Positions 22,148 to 32,647 of a DNA stretch of 64,000 bases are shown piece after piece. The first letter of the stretch is position 1. The number at the start of each line of letters is the position of its first letter. The notes under the pieces are model-generated. The model was not told the origin of the DNA and did not search any database. It worked only from the letters and a program-made list of their open reading frames with translations. Origin of the DNA: Rhyacophila brunnea (taxonomy: Eukaryota; Arthropoda; Insecta; Trichoptera; Rhyacophilidae). A program made the position numbers and the translations under genes. The DNA is taken from contig JAGYXB010001578.1 in NCBI GenBank assembly GCA_022495005.1, positions 396,872 through 460,871 on the forward strand, written 5' to 3'.

Positions 22148-23012
22148 TGTTACGCCGAATGTGCGAAATTGACTATTACATGAAATGGGCTAAATTTTGC
22201 CTAAATCATGAAAAATGCAAGCCCGTTGCCTTATTCATGAATTAGACAAAATATCTGGTGAGTGCGTGAATTCGGCAGTAATTTTTCTGCCTTGTTCATG
22301 CATTGGGCAAATTAGATAGTAGCGCTACGGTGGTATTTTTTGCAACTAAACTGAATGTGTGAAATGCTCGTGGATTGGTCAAAATGTACGTATATTATCT
22401 ATGGTCAAAATAGGTGGTCGCGCTCCGGTTGTGTTTTTTGCAACTAATCAAACTAACCAAATGTGTCAAATGTCATTGATTATAATATAAAAATATACCA
22501 ATCAATAACTACAATGACGTTCATATCCATTTACTATGCGCAAAAAAACTAGAACTATAATATGATAACGGATGAATTTTATTTAAAGGTATTTTCGCGA
22601 TTTGATTCGTGCTTGGGTATCGATCGTGCAATGGTAGATTGTATGTTTTTGATAGTTTGTTGACACGTCTTGTTAGCTAACCTCAAAATGGACATTCAGT
22701 TGAATAATTCAGAAATTCAAAACCTAACCTAACCTAACCTAACCTAACCTAACCTAACCTAACCTAACCCAACCTAACCTTATAATAATAACATTATATT
22801 ATGTCCAATTATAACTAATAAAACCATCCGTATTAAATTTACTTTTCTACTGTCATGTTGACAGTTTAAGAATTCCATGCCCTGGCGACTTCATGTACTC
22901 GGCAGAAAATTTACCTAATTCATGAATAAGGCAACAGGCTTGACTATTACATGAATTAGCCAAAATTTAGCCCATTTCATGTGATAGTCAATTTCGCACA
23001 TTTGGCGTAACA
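22148..23012. mobile_element. Nested 865-bp element with ~60-bp inverted ends
   Basis: The left end is TGTTACGCCGAATGTGCGAA and the inverse of the right end is TGTTACGCCAAATGTGCGAA. Similarity continues for about 60 bp and, more loosely, for over 130 bp through repeated (T)TCATGAATTAG-type motifs. It is flanked on both sides by TATATA, so the target duplication is probably TA or a longer AT string. Comparison with undisturbed hAT copies shows it inserted into a TATATA site. The interior has a diverged direct repeat (TTTTTTGCAACTAA ... AATGTGTSAAATG at about 22335 and 22428) and a telomere-type array. No coding content. Superfamily not assigned. Confidence 0.9.
22721..22780. repeat. Interstitial telomere-type array (CCTAA)n, 12 units
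   Basis: Twelve units of AACCT (one variant AACCC) match the insect telomere repeat TTAGG read on the complementary strand. It lies inside the inverted-repeat element at 22148-23012, far from any evident chromosome end. Confidence 0.95.
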
Positions 23013-23687
23013 TATATAAAAAATAAATATTAACTATTGAAAAAAATGCCAATCCCGGGATCGTGAAATTTTAATCCCGGAATTCCGGGATCCAGATTTT
23101 GGCTCGGTATTGGATTTCCTAGTTATCACTATAATATTACTGTATTCATCCATAATGCGCACGGGCTATGTGTACGGTCCATCTTCATTTAAGGGCGTTG
23201 ACGTACCTACTTAATTACGTTGCATACACTATCGTTTGTCGCCTTATCTATTCCTTCTGCATGCCACATTGTCAGGTAATCAGGAAGATAAGTATTGTGT
23301 ATAATAGTAAGGTGGATAGAAAAATATATAAAAATGATAAATTAAAAAATAAAATTAATAATATATTTTAAATAAAAATATGATGATAGGTTTACACTAT
23401 ACACCTGCCCTATCTTTCTGTCATGACTTGGAAGTTTCAAACTTTCAGTTAAGTTTTTGAAACATTACACATTGAGATATGCGCATAAAAATAATGACTG
23501 AGTTTTGAGGAGTATTTAGGTAGATGCATTGAAAGTTTCATCATATTATATGAATATAGTGTACTGAGCTACTTTGACTATTCGTTGAAAGTCATTTGGT
23601 CTAATTTTAACATTCCAAAGAGTGACTGTTGTGCATTTTAAATATAAAGAGAAGCCCTTGTGCTTTCTACCTACTCTTATGCTTGAT

Positions 23688-23720
23688 TTGAAGATGGGTT
23701 TATATCCCGAAACAGCTGAT
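23688..23720 (+). ncRNA. Hammerhead-like core, family 1, copy 1
   Basis: On the plus strand: UUGAAGA (23688-23694; consensus CUGANGA, one change), then U-GGG-loop-CCC (a 3-bp stem), then GAAA (23709-23712), then CAGCTG, a self-complementary stretch that could form a minimal stem III. The same core is on the minus strand at 24.55 and 41.56 kb. Short stem III is known for hammerheads of Penelope-like elements and retrozymes. Stem I is not convincing in this copy. The family may equally be the tail of a retroelement whose sequence only resembles a ribozyme. Confidence 0.35.
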
Positions 23721-23814
23721 AACATCCAACTCAAACAACGTAGAATTTACAATACGAATGTTTGTACCTACAACCATTAAACTAATAACTCAAACTACCA
23801 TAATATTATGTTGT

Positions 23815-23950
23815 AGGAGGCGGTTCTTGTGGTGCAGTGCGTAAGGCGCTCGCTGTCCATCCGAGAGTTCCTGGGTTCGATTCCCGGTCAGGACACATAA
23901 TATTTATGTGTTTTTCTCAAAGCCTGGGTGTTTGTGATTGTTCAAAATTA
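23815..23950 (+). mobile_element. tRNA-derived SINE family 1, copy 1
   Basis: The A-box region TGGTGCAGTGCGTAAGGCGC is followed by a perfect B box in GGGTTCGATTCCCGG. Then comes a body (ATTTATGTGTTTTTCTCAAA ... GGGTGTTTGTG) shared with the copy at 26612-26735. The acceptor ends pair poorly (about five of seven positions), so this is not a working tRNA gene. The shared body beyond the tRNA part makes it a SINE. Confidence 0.8.
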
Positions 23951-24540
23951 CTAACAACCACCTTGTATGAAAAAGCAAATATGTTGTACGTATATATCTA
24001 CTATATTACAAATGCAGGTACCGTATATGAAAAACAAAAACAAACTTTCTAGAGTAGAAAACATTTATATTAACTAATAATTGATTTAACTATATTTTGA
24101 GTGATTTTATTTAATATAATATGATACAATATAATACTACTGTACGTCAACAATTTAATTTAATATTATGAAATAAGTTTAATTCATCACTGCAAACAAT
24201 TTTGCCAAGAAGTCATTCAATTTTAGTACCTAATTCATCTAATGTAACTTTTACTTCCAAAATTTTATTACAATCTGTCAAGGTAACGAGATACTCTTAG
24301 TAGTAAAAAGCCATTGCAATTATACTAAACTCGACGATATTTTCTTTATGAAGATTCATTTGAAAGTGTAATAATTTTATTGTTGTTATACTTACAACAC
24401 ACATATTACATAAAATATATTGAGTATTATATATTGAGTATATATATATACATATTACATATTATTTTTTTTAACTAAAATTAACTAACAATAATGAATG
24501 AGAATAGGTTTGAAAGATATTTTTGTTAATTCTATTTCTA

Positions 24541-24592
24541 CGTTGGCAGCGGTTTCCGGCTATAAACCCATCTTTGGAGCGCTGATGATTAA
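24541..24592 (-). ncRNA. Hammerhead-like core, family 1, degenerate copy 2
   Basis: The minus strand reads AAAGATGGGTTTATAGCCGG then GAAACCGCTG. Compared with copy 1 the first core block is CCAAAGA, and GAAAC is kept. Flanking plus-strand sequence continues GCGCTGATGATTAAG. Evidently the same repeat family as at 23.69 and 41.56 kb; catalytic ability is unlikely. Confidence 0.3.
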
Positions 24593-24712
24593 GTGAACAC
24601 ATCTGACGCATAAGCGAAAATTTTAAAAAGTAATTAAAATTATTTACTTCTCGACATACCTATTAATGTGTGAATAAGATTCATAATTACAAGATAAAAA
24701 GAACTTTTTATA

Positions 24713-25165
24713 TACCACGTTTTTAAATTTTCTTGTTGAATCATTGACTTGACTTGAATCTTGACAATTCTATTATTGATAATTTAGGACAAATAAGGCA
24801 ATTGTCAACAAATCATTTTTTTTGCTATTTTGCAACAAACAAACAAATATAGAATACTGAAATGCCATTTTGATTTCCATAGTAACGCACGTATATATTA
24901 ATAATTTAGTTGTTAGGACCACCCCCTTAGCAACCAATAATAGTGGATTGGATTACGGATTTCTTCCGAAATAACTTTTCATACAAAACAGAATGAACTG
25001 AAAATGAATTCAATTCTACTTAAAGAAAAAGTATTAAAATAATGCATTGGCATCGTGTTCTGATATTATATTCTAAAAGTTTCAAATATCTAGCTAGTCG
25101 GGAAGTTAGTTAAAAATCGATTGCAAGATTTGTACTGGATAAACAACCGCCGGAAATGTATGAAA
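24713..25165 (-). repeat. Dispersed TIR repeat 'ACCACGTTTTT', copy 2 (inverted)
   Basis: This is the inverse of 14813-15272: CAACAAACAAACAAATATAG, TTATTAATATATACGTGC (inverse), GAACTGAAAATGAATTCAAT and AAAATCGATTGCAAGATTTG all match. On the plus strand the left tip is ATACCACGTTTTTAAA. The opposite tip is degraded (GCCGGAAATGTATG). Copies 1 and 2 are 9.4 kb apart in opposite orientation. Confidence 0.75.
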
Positions 25166-25289
25166 AAATAGACTTATTTTATTATTTACATTAGATTACA
25201 GTTAACTCAAGTGTATAAAGTGGTGTTATTATTTTTATAGCAACGTTATAATCGTCAATTCTAATATTTTTCTTCTTTAACCAGGCTAC

Positions 25290-25640
25290 CGTATACTGAG
25301 CTTTGAGAATATATGTTTACGACGGATAATAGGTGTGGTGGTATAACGTTAAGAGTATCACGCAGAGAGTGAAGAGGCGACGATGGACCTGCCTTTAGAT
25401 GCTTCAAGATAATTTCAACCTGACTTACCTGTTCCTTCAGCCAACCGGATTCCTAGAAGGCCACTAAAAATATCCACGTGTATATGGCGGAGCTGCGAGA
25501 TACTGGCAAGATCTGGGAAGACGATTGGCGAGCGCCTGGGTTCTTGGATACACCACGTGGTATCCATATGCTTCAACTAAGGAGCAAACATTATCGAAGA
25601 AGAAGATCTCTTCACTTAGATTGTTCGGCACTTTTGCATG
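25290..25640 (+). pseudogene. LINE 3' fragment, same family as 9675-13100, copy 2
   Basis: Matches the C-terminal part of the 9.7-13.1 kb LINE in the opposite orientation. It runs from a degraded SFENxCLRRI region (CTTTGAGAATATATGTTTAC) through AGTGAAGAGGCGACGATGG (VKRRRW) and CAGCCAACCGGATTCCTAG (QPTGFL) to ACATGGCGGAGCTGCGAGA-like DNA encoding MAELRDTGK. It ends beyond GGTATCCATATGCTTCAA. The frame is broken by several shifts and stops. 5'-truncated, as is usual for LINE copies. Confidence 0.88.
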
Positions 25641-25868
25641 AGGTTGTTACTTACTACAATTTTTAAATTTGTCTAAAGCATATTTGAGTGAATGGCGACC
25701 ACAGTCTTGGGTAACTGCTCCTGAAACATTCCCAGACATTAAAAAATAATATGCTTTACATCCAAACGTATGGTCTTGTGATACGCCCGATTGAGACTGG
25801 GCGTGATACGAGGCGGGTATGTTTGGTGAAGCCATTGACTTCAATGTCGAATATATTTTTTGTACATA

Positions 25869-25877
<9 letters not shown>

Positions 25878-25914
<37 letters not shown>

Positions 25915-25916
25915 TT
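25878..25916. repeat. AT dinucleotide microsatellite
   Basis: A run of alternating TA with few interruptions, embedded in a longer TATA-rich tract (25865-25925). Confidence 0.9.
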
Positions 25917-26611
25917 TATATATAAGTTAAATGGTATAATATTTGCAAGTAGGTGGTCTGTAGACGCTTATTCTTAACGAGGCTACAACAATGTATTTAC
26001 TTACACTACTTCTGTAATCCGTTTAAAACAATAGTAGTTACTTGCACAAGGAGACTGCATCTGAGTACTTTATTTTCCAAAACATTTTTCCAGATAACGC
26101 AAAAGAGTCGGTGCTCATCTTAGCAAATATTACTTCCCAGCAGTGTATTATATTTTTCCAGCAATACTTCAAAGCCTTCAGAAAGTACCTATTCGAAACA
26201 TGTGACCCTCTTTTGTACGTGCGGTTTCCTGCAAATGGTTTGTCAGAATATTCTTGAATTTTTCATTCCTTTTACGTTTTTCTGCACTTTCATATTCGTT
26301 CTCAATTTAAGTAAAAAAATATTAAATTGTCTTATATTATTATATACAATACGTTTACAAGACTCTAATGGCCTAATACTATGGATAAAATTATTATCTC
26401 TGAAACAGTGTGTCACAGGTTCGTGACTTACAGCTGAATCAAATTTATAAGTTGTTGCAATTTTGATTTGACCCATTCATTTGAAAAAAGCTCTTCCTTA
26501 TCCTCTCCGATCATCAACCTGGTCGAATAGCATGATTTTTTCTAGGTTGTCAAGCTCTGGCACATGAAAATTGAGGAGAGTCTGCCATAGAGTTTGCTAA
26601 TGGTTAATTTT

Positions 26612-26735
26612 TAGGCGGCCCTCATAGTCTACTACGTAAGGCGCTAGACTTTCATATCCCCGCCCCGAGTTCGATCTCGGTGAGGTCACAATATATTTAT
26701 GTGATTTTCTCAAAACATGGGTGTTTATTTCTCTT
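26612..26735 (+). mobile_element. tRNA-derived SINE family 1, copy 2
   Basis: Starts TAGGCGGCCCTCATAGTC, contains CTACGTAAGGCGCTAGAC (degenerate A-box region) and CCGAGTTCGATCTCGG (B box with changes). It then has the family body ATATATTTATGTGATTTTCT and CATGGGTGTTTAT. More diverged than the 23.8-kb copy. Confidence 0.75.
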
Positions 26736-27347
26736 CAATTATTTAATATACTACTCTCATTGGACATCATGGCTTGTTGCAGTGTCAAAAAAATACTTGA
26801 TCGTCCAGTCCTCAGCATTCACCTTCAATACCACATTTTAAATACGTGTAGTCTCTGCCTTTCTTTTTCTCTAATCGTCAAAGTCTCGGAGACATACATA
26901 TAATTTGGGAAGAGAAAAGATTTTATTAAGTAGAGTTTTATTCGCTTTGGCAATGTGTTCTTCAAATTTTGAGTGCAGTTTTGACAATGGAAGCATTTTT
27001 GGCATTGAAAATCTAATTTGAGTATTATCCACTTTTATCAGAGATGATTTACGGACTAAAACCCATTTTTTTTTGTCAGCCGTACATTCGATTTTTGTAT
27101 ATTATTTTCGTCTGGGATAATATGTTTGTTTTCTGGTTAAAAAATAAACTTTATTTTTATTACAGTAGATCAAGATAACAAAATCTCTAGTTCTATATAT
27201 ATATAAAAATGGCAATTAACATTTTTTATATATACTTATTCACAAAATATCATTTATTTAGTCTTTTTTAGAGCTACGTATTTTTTGTATTGGTGTAGAT
27301 CTCGGGCGCTGCATGAAGAGGTTTCTTAACCAATTTTGTTATATGTT

Positions 27348-27584
27348 CAGGGCTCTAAATGGATCGGAACGCACCGGAGCGCCGTTCCGGTTCGTGAAAT
27401 CGGTAAAATTATCGCTCCGTCTCGTGGGAAAAATAATTTGACCGTGTGAGCTAGATAGGTCATATAATAAAAAATCTAACACATTTATTTTTATAAAATA
27501 CTTGAAAACAACGAGTACCTTTATTAATATCTTCAGAAAATAGTTGAGCGCTCCGGTTCGTTAACTTTTCCATTTCGAGCGCTG
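27348..27584. mobile_element. Small hAT-like MITE, CAGSGCTCGAAATGGA family, copy 3 (complete)
   Basis: The left end is CAGGGCTCTAAATGGATCGG and the inverse of the right end is CAGCGCTCGAAATGGAAAAG. ATATGTT (7 bp) lies directly outside both ends (27341-27347 and 27585-27591). Interior landmarks GGAACGCACCGGAGCGCCGT and GAGCGCTCCGGTTCGTTAAC match the other copies. 237 bp, no coding capacity. The 7-bp flanks are close to, but not exactly, the 8 expected for hAT. Confidence 0.88.
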
Positions 27585-27674
27585 ATATGTTAACCATTTG
27601 CTTATACTATTAGATCCTTGTTGTGGGTCCAAATACACAATGAAAAGAACAACGTATTATGATTTTTTTTTCTC

Positions 27675-27748
27675 ACCGGGGATTCGAACACGACACCCAT
27701 GACTTTAAAAGTCGACACGTTACCTCTCGGTCATCACGGGGTCATCAC
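27675..27748 (-). mobile_element. tRNA-like sequence with Lys-type anticodon loop (SINE head)
   Basis: The minus strand reads TGACCGAGAGGTAACG (A box), then GACTTTTAAAGTC, a 4-bp stem closing a CTTTTAA-type loop with a possible UUU anticodon, then GTGTTCGAATCCCC (B box). The stretch GTCATCACGG(G) is duplicated at the 5' side. The acceptor stem is not convincing and a T-rich tail follows, so a SINE head or tRNA pseudogene is preferred over a working tRNA. Confidence 0.55.
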
Positions 27749-28222
27749 GGGCGCGACGTGTCTTTAATTGACAACCCTTAATTAATGCACAGCTAACCCG
27801 CTACCGATTAGAGCAGTAGGATGGGTGTTTGTTTACTTTGAAATGATTGATTTTGGGCAGACATATTGTCATAATCTGTATGTGTGTAGGTACTGTGTAG
27901 TGGAAAGAGGTTGAAAGTTCGTCTTATTCACCTTAGAGGTCCTTAACACAGCAATACAGAAACGAATTTATTAATATCAATATTCTGAGTTCAGTAATAA
28001 TAATAAATAATGTTTCGAATCCTATTTTGATATTAATTAGTTTTCTTTATTAAAAATCGGTATATTTGTCAGTGAGTGCATAGTTAGTGTTATTCGTATA
28101 TTTGAAAATACTAAACGTCAAAAAATTGAGTAAGTTATAAGGAATAAAAGTACCCACTAACTATTTTTAAATTATGGCTAACTCTGCATTACTAAAATTA
28201 CCCAAAATGCGATGGTCTAGGA

Positions 28223-28596
28223 CAGGGGTGCCCAACCCAAATCGTTTGGTGGGCCAAAAAAAATATTACTGAGCTTAGGTGGGCCACACATAAGAACTTA
28301 CCTATTCAAAATATTTTATTATCTTTAAATTAATATGACAATTGTTTTTGTATATTGTTTGATATTATCTTTTTCATATTGACTGGTAATTTAGCTGACG
28401 CGTGTCGTAGTTGATTGGCCTTGTTTTCATCGAGCAACCTCACAATTTCACAAAATATAATATAAATTTAGTAAATTTATGAGAACGATTTTTTTATTGT
28501 ATGAATAACAAAATGCAAAATATGAAAAGCTGAAAACTTCAATTGGGCCTTGGACCGCAATAAGTCTTCACTTGGGCCGCAGGTTGGGCATGCCTG
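28223..28596. mobile_element. hAT MITE, ends CAGGGGTGCCCAAC
   Basis: The left end is CAGGGGTGCCCAACCCAAAT and the inverse of the right end is CAGGCATGCCCAACCTGCGG. Flanking GTCTAGGA (28215-28222) and GTCTAGGG (28597-28604) match at 7 of 8. The CAGGGGTG...CCCAAC end with GGGCC-rich subterminal repeats (TGGGCCA, TTGGGCCGCAG) is a well-known hAT end type across animals. 374 bp, AT-rich interior, no coding content. Confidence 0.93.
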
Positions 28597-28739
28597 GTCT
28601 AGGGCTACAATGGTGAAATTTACGGTGTATGGAGAGCAGTTCAATTAATTGTATGCAACGTAGCAATTATGATGCACCTGAAAAGAGAGTAGGTAATATT
28701 GAGAAATTCAATAGCTAAATTTTCTGACTACCGATGAAG

Positions 28740-28866
28740 GCGTATGCTTGAGATACTGAATAGGAAAGCTATCACTTTTAATAGAAACAAGTGGAGAGAG
28801 TTCTTGAAGGAAGCTATTGCCCATCCGGGTAGTCGCATTACTGTTGACGATCATGATAAACTTACC
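28740..28866 (+). pseudogene. Possible LINE-derived coding remnant
   Basis: An open stretch reads MLEILNRKAITFNRNKWREF then LKEAIAHPGSRITVDDHD and a stop. The NRNKWREFLKEA(I)AHPG string recalls the last residues of some LINE ORF2 proteins (DR.KWR..V..A). It is short and without further motifs, so this is a weak call. Confidence 0.3.
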
Positions 28867-28874
28867 TGAAAATA

Positions 28875-30870
28875 TACAATTGTATCTAGGGGTGGATTTA
28901 ATCAGTCAGGTGCCCTACTCGCAGCACTAATTTAGGCACAATAGAACTAAGTAGAATAATATTTACATATATATTTTTTTTAAATAAGTATCTAATTAAA
29001 ACGGTAAATGGCATGAAAAGTCTCGTATCATATTCTTTATTTTCATAAATTACACCAATCTATAACTGGGTAAAAGCTTCTCTGAATCAATATTCCATTA
29101 TTCTCGGTCCTGTGTGTTGTATCTCCGTATATATATCGTATCTAACGGCTTCTGGGACAATTTATTGACGTTGATGAATAGATAGAATAGATTTATCACT
29201 TCTTTATACTGAGCCAAAATAGTATAACAATATTTTCTAGTATTTTTAAATTTAATAAGTAAGTTAAAAAATAATGGAAATGATGTATTCTCTTTTGTAA
29301 TTTAACGTTCTTGTATAAATGAAAATAAAGTGTAATCTGATAATGTCTGAGGACAAAAAAGCTATAGAATAATATGTGTACTTAAGCTCTGTCGTGGATT
29401 AAAAAAATTACTTAGAGAATATGAAATATTTACGGAATGAGAGTATCATTAAATCCGCGTCTATTTGTACTTACTAATTGTTAGATTTATGATGTACAAT
29501 CTTTAAATAAAATCAATGTTTTTACTCTAATTATAGATATAAAATAATATCTGACTTTATAATAATCTATTTTAAAAACACGACAGCTATAAAAATAGAT
29601 ACTTACCGAAGTGTATTTTCAGAGTCAACGAATTCAAAAGAAATACAGTTTTACGAAAAAGGGATTCGAGAAATACAATAATATACAAGTAGCGACCTGC
29701 GGTCAATACACAGCCAGACATAGGTAGGGGACAGATATAAAAAGGAGCGTTTTTCATGATATCTATAATAATTCGAGTTACTTTTACAAGAGCATTGGAT
29801 GAGAAGTAAAGAGTGCGTAGGGTCATTGGTGGACGCGTATTTTTATTGGTGCTTGGTGTGGCTTTTTATGGGATATCTAAAAGCGTATCATAAAATTGGG
29901 CGCATTCAACTGTCGCGGAGGTTTATGACTTTTGTCCACTTGATGGCCGCTTGCTTATTTTTATTATTGCCAAATAAGACGTTGGTCCATCAAATAAAGC
30001 AACAGTGCTCTTAATAATCCCAATACACACAGTTGCCAAGTCAGTGAAGCAAATTAAGGACTCTAATTTTCCGATTTTTGTCTATTCGGTATTATTTGCT
30101 AAATTCGTCAGTATATCGATTTCCAGCAATGTTGGCGCCCAACTCAATCGATTATAAAGCTTTTCTATTAGACTGTTTGAAACTAAAATGAAGAAAGACA
30201 TATAATACTCGTAATTAAATTATTTGCAAGTGGCGTTGGGACGTAATTGATTTTAAACAGCACTTTCTTCCAAGCTTAATTTAGATAAATGAATTTAGTA
30301 GTGTATCTCAATATTGTTATTATATAAGAATAATTGTAGGTTTAACTATTAATACAATAAAACCTATCTGTTTTTCGATTGGTTTCAGAAAATCAGGTTT
30401 CACCTTTCAGCATTTTAAAAACTATTGTATACTTATTAGCATTGCCTTTTTATGACGACTCATATCTCGATGCACTTTGAGAGAGTTATCATTTTTGGTC
30501 AAAATAAGAAATTAGCCAGGAACCCGAGGAGAATAAAGCAAAAGATCTCAGAATTTTCGCTGGGCTGACAGAGCTCTAGCCTGGGGGCCCGGGCTGTGGG
30601 GGGTCCGGCGTGTCGGGTTGATCAGATAAGTGAGATAAACACACATCATAAATTAGCTTTAATAGTAAAAAAAGTCTTCTGCAGCGCTATTATACTTCAT
30701 GGCCATGAACATTTTCAATTACTTATATTATTGTGCAATATATTTTTTGATTATTATGTGTCGATACTCGACAGCTCCATTATTAAAGTAGATGTATTAA
30801 AAATCGCCAATAATTCACTGTATAAGTACCCTTAATTTGAACTGAAACACAATTTGAAGAACGTTAATGT
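28875..30870. other. AT-rich stretch, no gene recognised
   Basis: The 71-codon frame at 29799-30014 has hydrophobic stretches (WCLVWLFMGYL; LMAACLFLLLP) that could be membrane segments, but composition and length give no support for a gene. GC-rich DNA at 30565-30620 (CTGGGGGCCCGGGCTGTGG) looks like a transposon end without a partner. Confidence 0.4.
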
Positions 30871-30877
30871 AGTGTTT

Positions 30878-30965
30878 CACACTGCCTTTAATCTTAGCGG
30901 TAGGTAGGGGGCCGGCCAAATATCGTAGCCTGACGGCCCGTTTCAGGATGTGGGGACCATGGTGT
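30878..30965 (+). repeat. Dispersed GC-rich repeat, copy 2 (unclassified)
   Basis: CACTGCCTTTAATCTTAGCG, GTAGGTAGGGGGCCGGCC, GCCTGACGGCCCGTTTCAGG and ATGTGGGGACCATG match the inverse of 915-1017 block by block. Confidence 0.6.
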
Positions 30966-31054
30966 AAGTACACCGAATGCAATAGACAAAATACCGATAA
31001 ACGAGAAATTAGGCTGTGAAGAAGAAAAAGATCCTATGGACTAATTTACATTCT

Positions 31055-31100
31055 CCTCCTTGCCCCCCCCCCAATATTAAATCCTGGGTGCGCCACTGGT
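31055..31100 (-). mobile_element. Solo transposon end, CCAGTGGCGCACCCAGGA
   Basis: On the minus strand CCAGTGGCGCACCCAGGATT is followed by a poly-G tract. This is a common insect hAT-like end (CAGTGGCGNACCCAGG). No matching opposite end was found to the left, so the element is truncated. Confidence 0.45.
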
Positions 31101-31109
31101 TTATATTAA

Positions 31110-32640
31110 GTTATTTGAATATATACATACTTAAACCCAGGTCACTGAAATCGATCTTTATGGAAATGTATAAGGTTTTTAAGAAATATAATTTATTTAA
31201 ATATCCACCAAGTGTCTTATAGATATTCTTAATATTATAAATGTACAAAGACAATTTTAATTATAATCATAATAAAGAGACAACTAAAATATTAAATTAG
31301 CAAACTGTGTCAATATTAAACATCAATTTTTCCAGTTATAGTGATTATTGATACAAAGATAGATTTAGAAGTACGAAAGTATTTTTTTTTTAAGAAATAA
31401 CAGTAGTATTTTTTATTTTAGATATTACGAGTTTTTCTTTAAGATATCACTGTTTTAAAAAACCCTTATATTATTAATTTTAATTAAGGTGTATAAACAT
31501 TTAAACTTATTGGTTTTTTTTAACAAAAGGATTCATGTGTTGGGATAAACGTAATAGTAATGATAATGCCGTTAGGGTTGCCATATTTATACGCCTGTAA
31601 AATATGAACGCCATTGCCTGTGTGATATATGTAAAATGCCAGGATAATAACGTATTACATTATAACAATATTATACGTATTTTCTCCGTTACAAATAGGA
31701 ATTTTGAAAAAAGTATATTTAACACGGGAAAACTGAGCGAACGGACGTAAAATATTTTCTCGTTATTTGATATTTATGGTCGGTCCCTTCGCGGGAAGGC
31801 GTTTAGCGTCCGTTACTTATTTGCATTTTTTACCCTTGTAAATCATTCATAATCTATGGTCCGCTCTTCTCGTACTTCACCTTGTAAGCAACATAATCAT
31901 TCAATTCGTGATAGAAACTTGAAATTTGGTACACACATACATTTTCACTTTTCAATCAAAAAACAAATCTCAATAATGTATAGTATAGGTATATACCAAA
32001 TCTACCCTATCTTATTAACATAGCCTACAATTAATGGCCAAATTCAGAAACATAAAAATAATTACAATTAAACCCAAAGTAATACATACATAGGTTATTC
32101 CGACATGCATCGATAATGTTTAAATCCGCGTCCCTTGAGCTCAGAAAAAATAAACACAAAAAACCCTTGGTATCTAACGGTATTTTTTGCCAAAACATCA
32201 AAGAAGATTTTAGAAAGCTACTTACTTCTTTTTGCCCCGTAGTCCCAAAAGATGCACAAATGTCCAAAATACATAATGGAGCGTATTTTGTCCAACTGTG
32301 CGGTTTTCCTCCGAGAAATATAATTTTCCTTGCGTAAGATTCACACTTTTCTTCTAATTTTATCAAGTATTTATTTTCCCCTCTTTTTCTTTCTGAGATT
32401 TAAGGACATTTATACATACCGGTTGAAATTCATCCAGAATCCGTGGCACCGTCCTTTTTCCGTAACAATCCCAGTTAAATCGGTAAATGATTGGCAACTA
32501 ACCAGGCGTATTAGTCGATATTCTTTAAATTATACAATTCTTTCGCATACTATAAGCTCGCCATAGCTAATATATGCTATAAAATAAGAAAAATACTTGG
32601 ATGTATTAAAAAAAACTCATTTAATTTTTAGTGGATAGGT
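31110..32640. other. AT-rich stretch, no gene recognised
   Basis: A 111-codon minus frame at 32031-32366 and a 73-codon plus frame overlap. Neither has a recognisable domain. A GC-richer patch at 31720-31825 (GGTCCCTTCGCGGGAAGGCG, GCGTCCGTTAC) is unexplained. Confidence 0.4.
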
Positions 32641-32647
32641 ATAATTG

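Larger units (their letters stand above)
22047..23121. mobile_element. hAT element (CCCGGG family), left-truncated and interrupted copy
   Basis: From CAAGACTGAACGTACACAAT it follows the right third of the 17617-18802 element and ends with the family's right tip (CTCGGTATTGGATTTCCTA). The left two thirds are missing. The copy is split by the 22148-23012 insertion. The uninterrupted copies at 18.7 and 47.4 kb give the pre-insertion sequence. Confidence 0.88.

Noticed and set aside
23820..23895. Functional tRNA gene at the SINE head
   Set aside because: A and B boxes are good but the acceptor stem pairs at only about five of seven positions, and the same sequence plus body occurs again at 26.6 kb.
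32031..32366. 111-codon minus-strand open frame
   Set aside because: No motif, mixed composition and an overlapping plus frame; no support as a gene.
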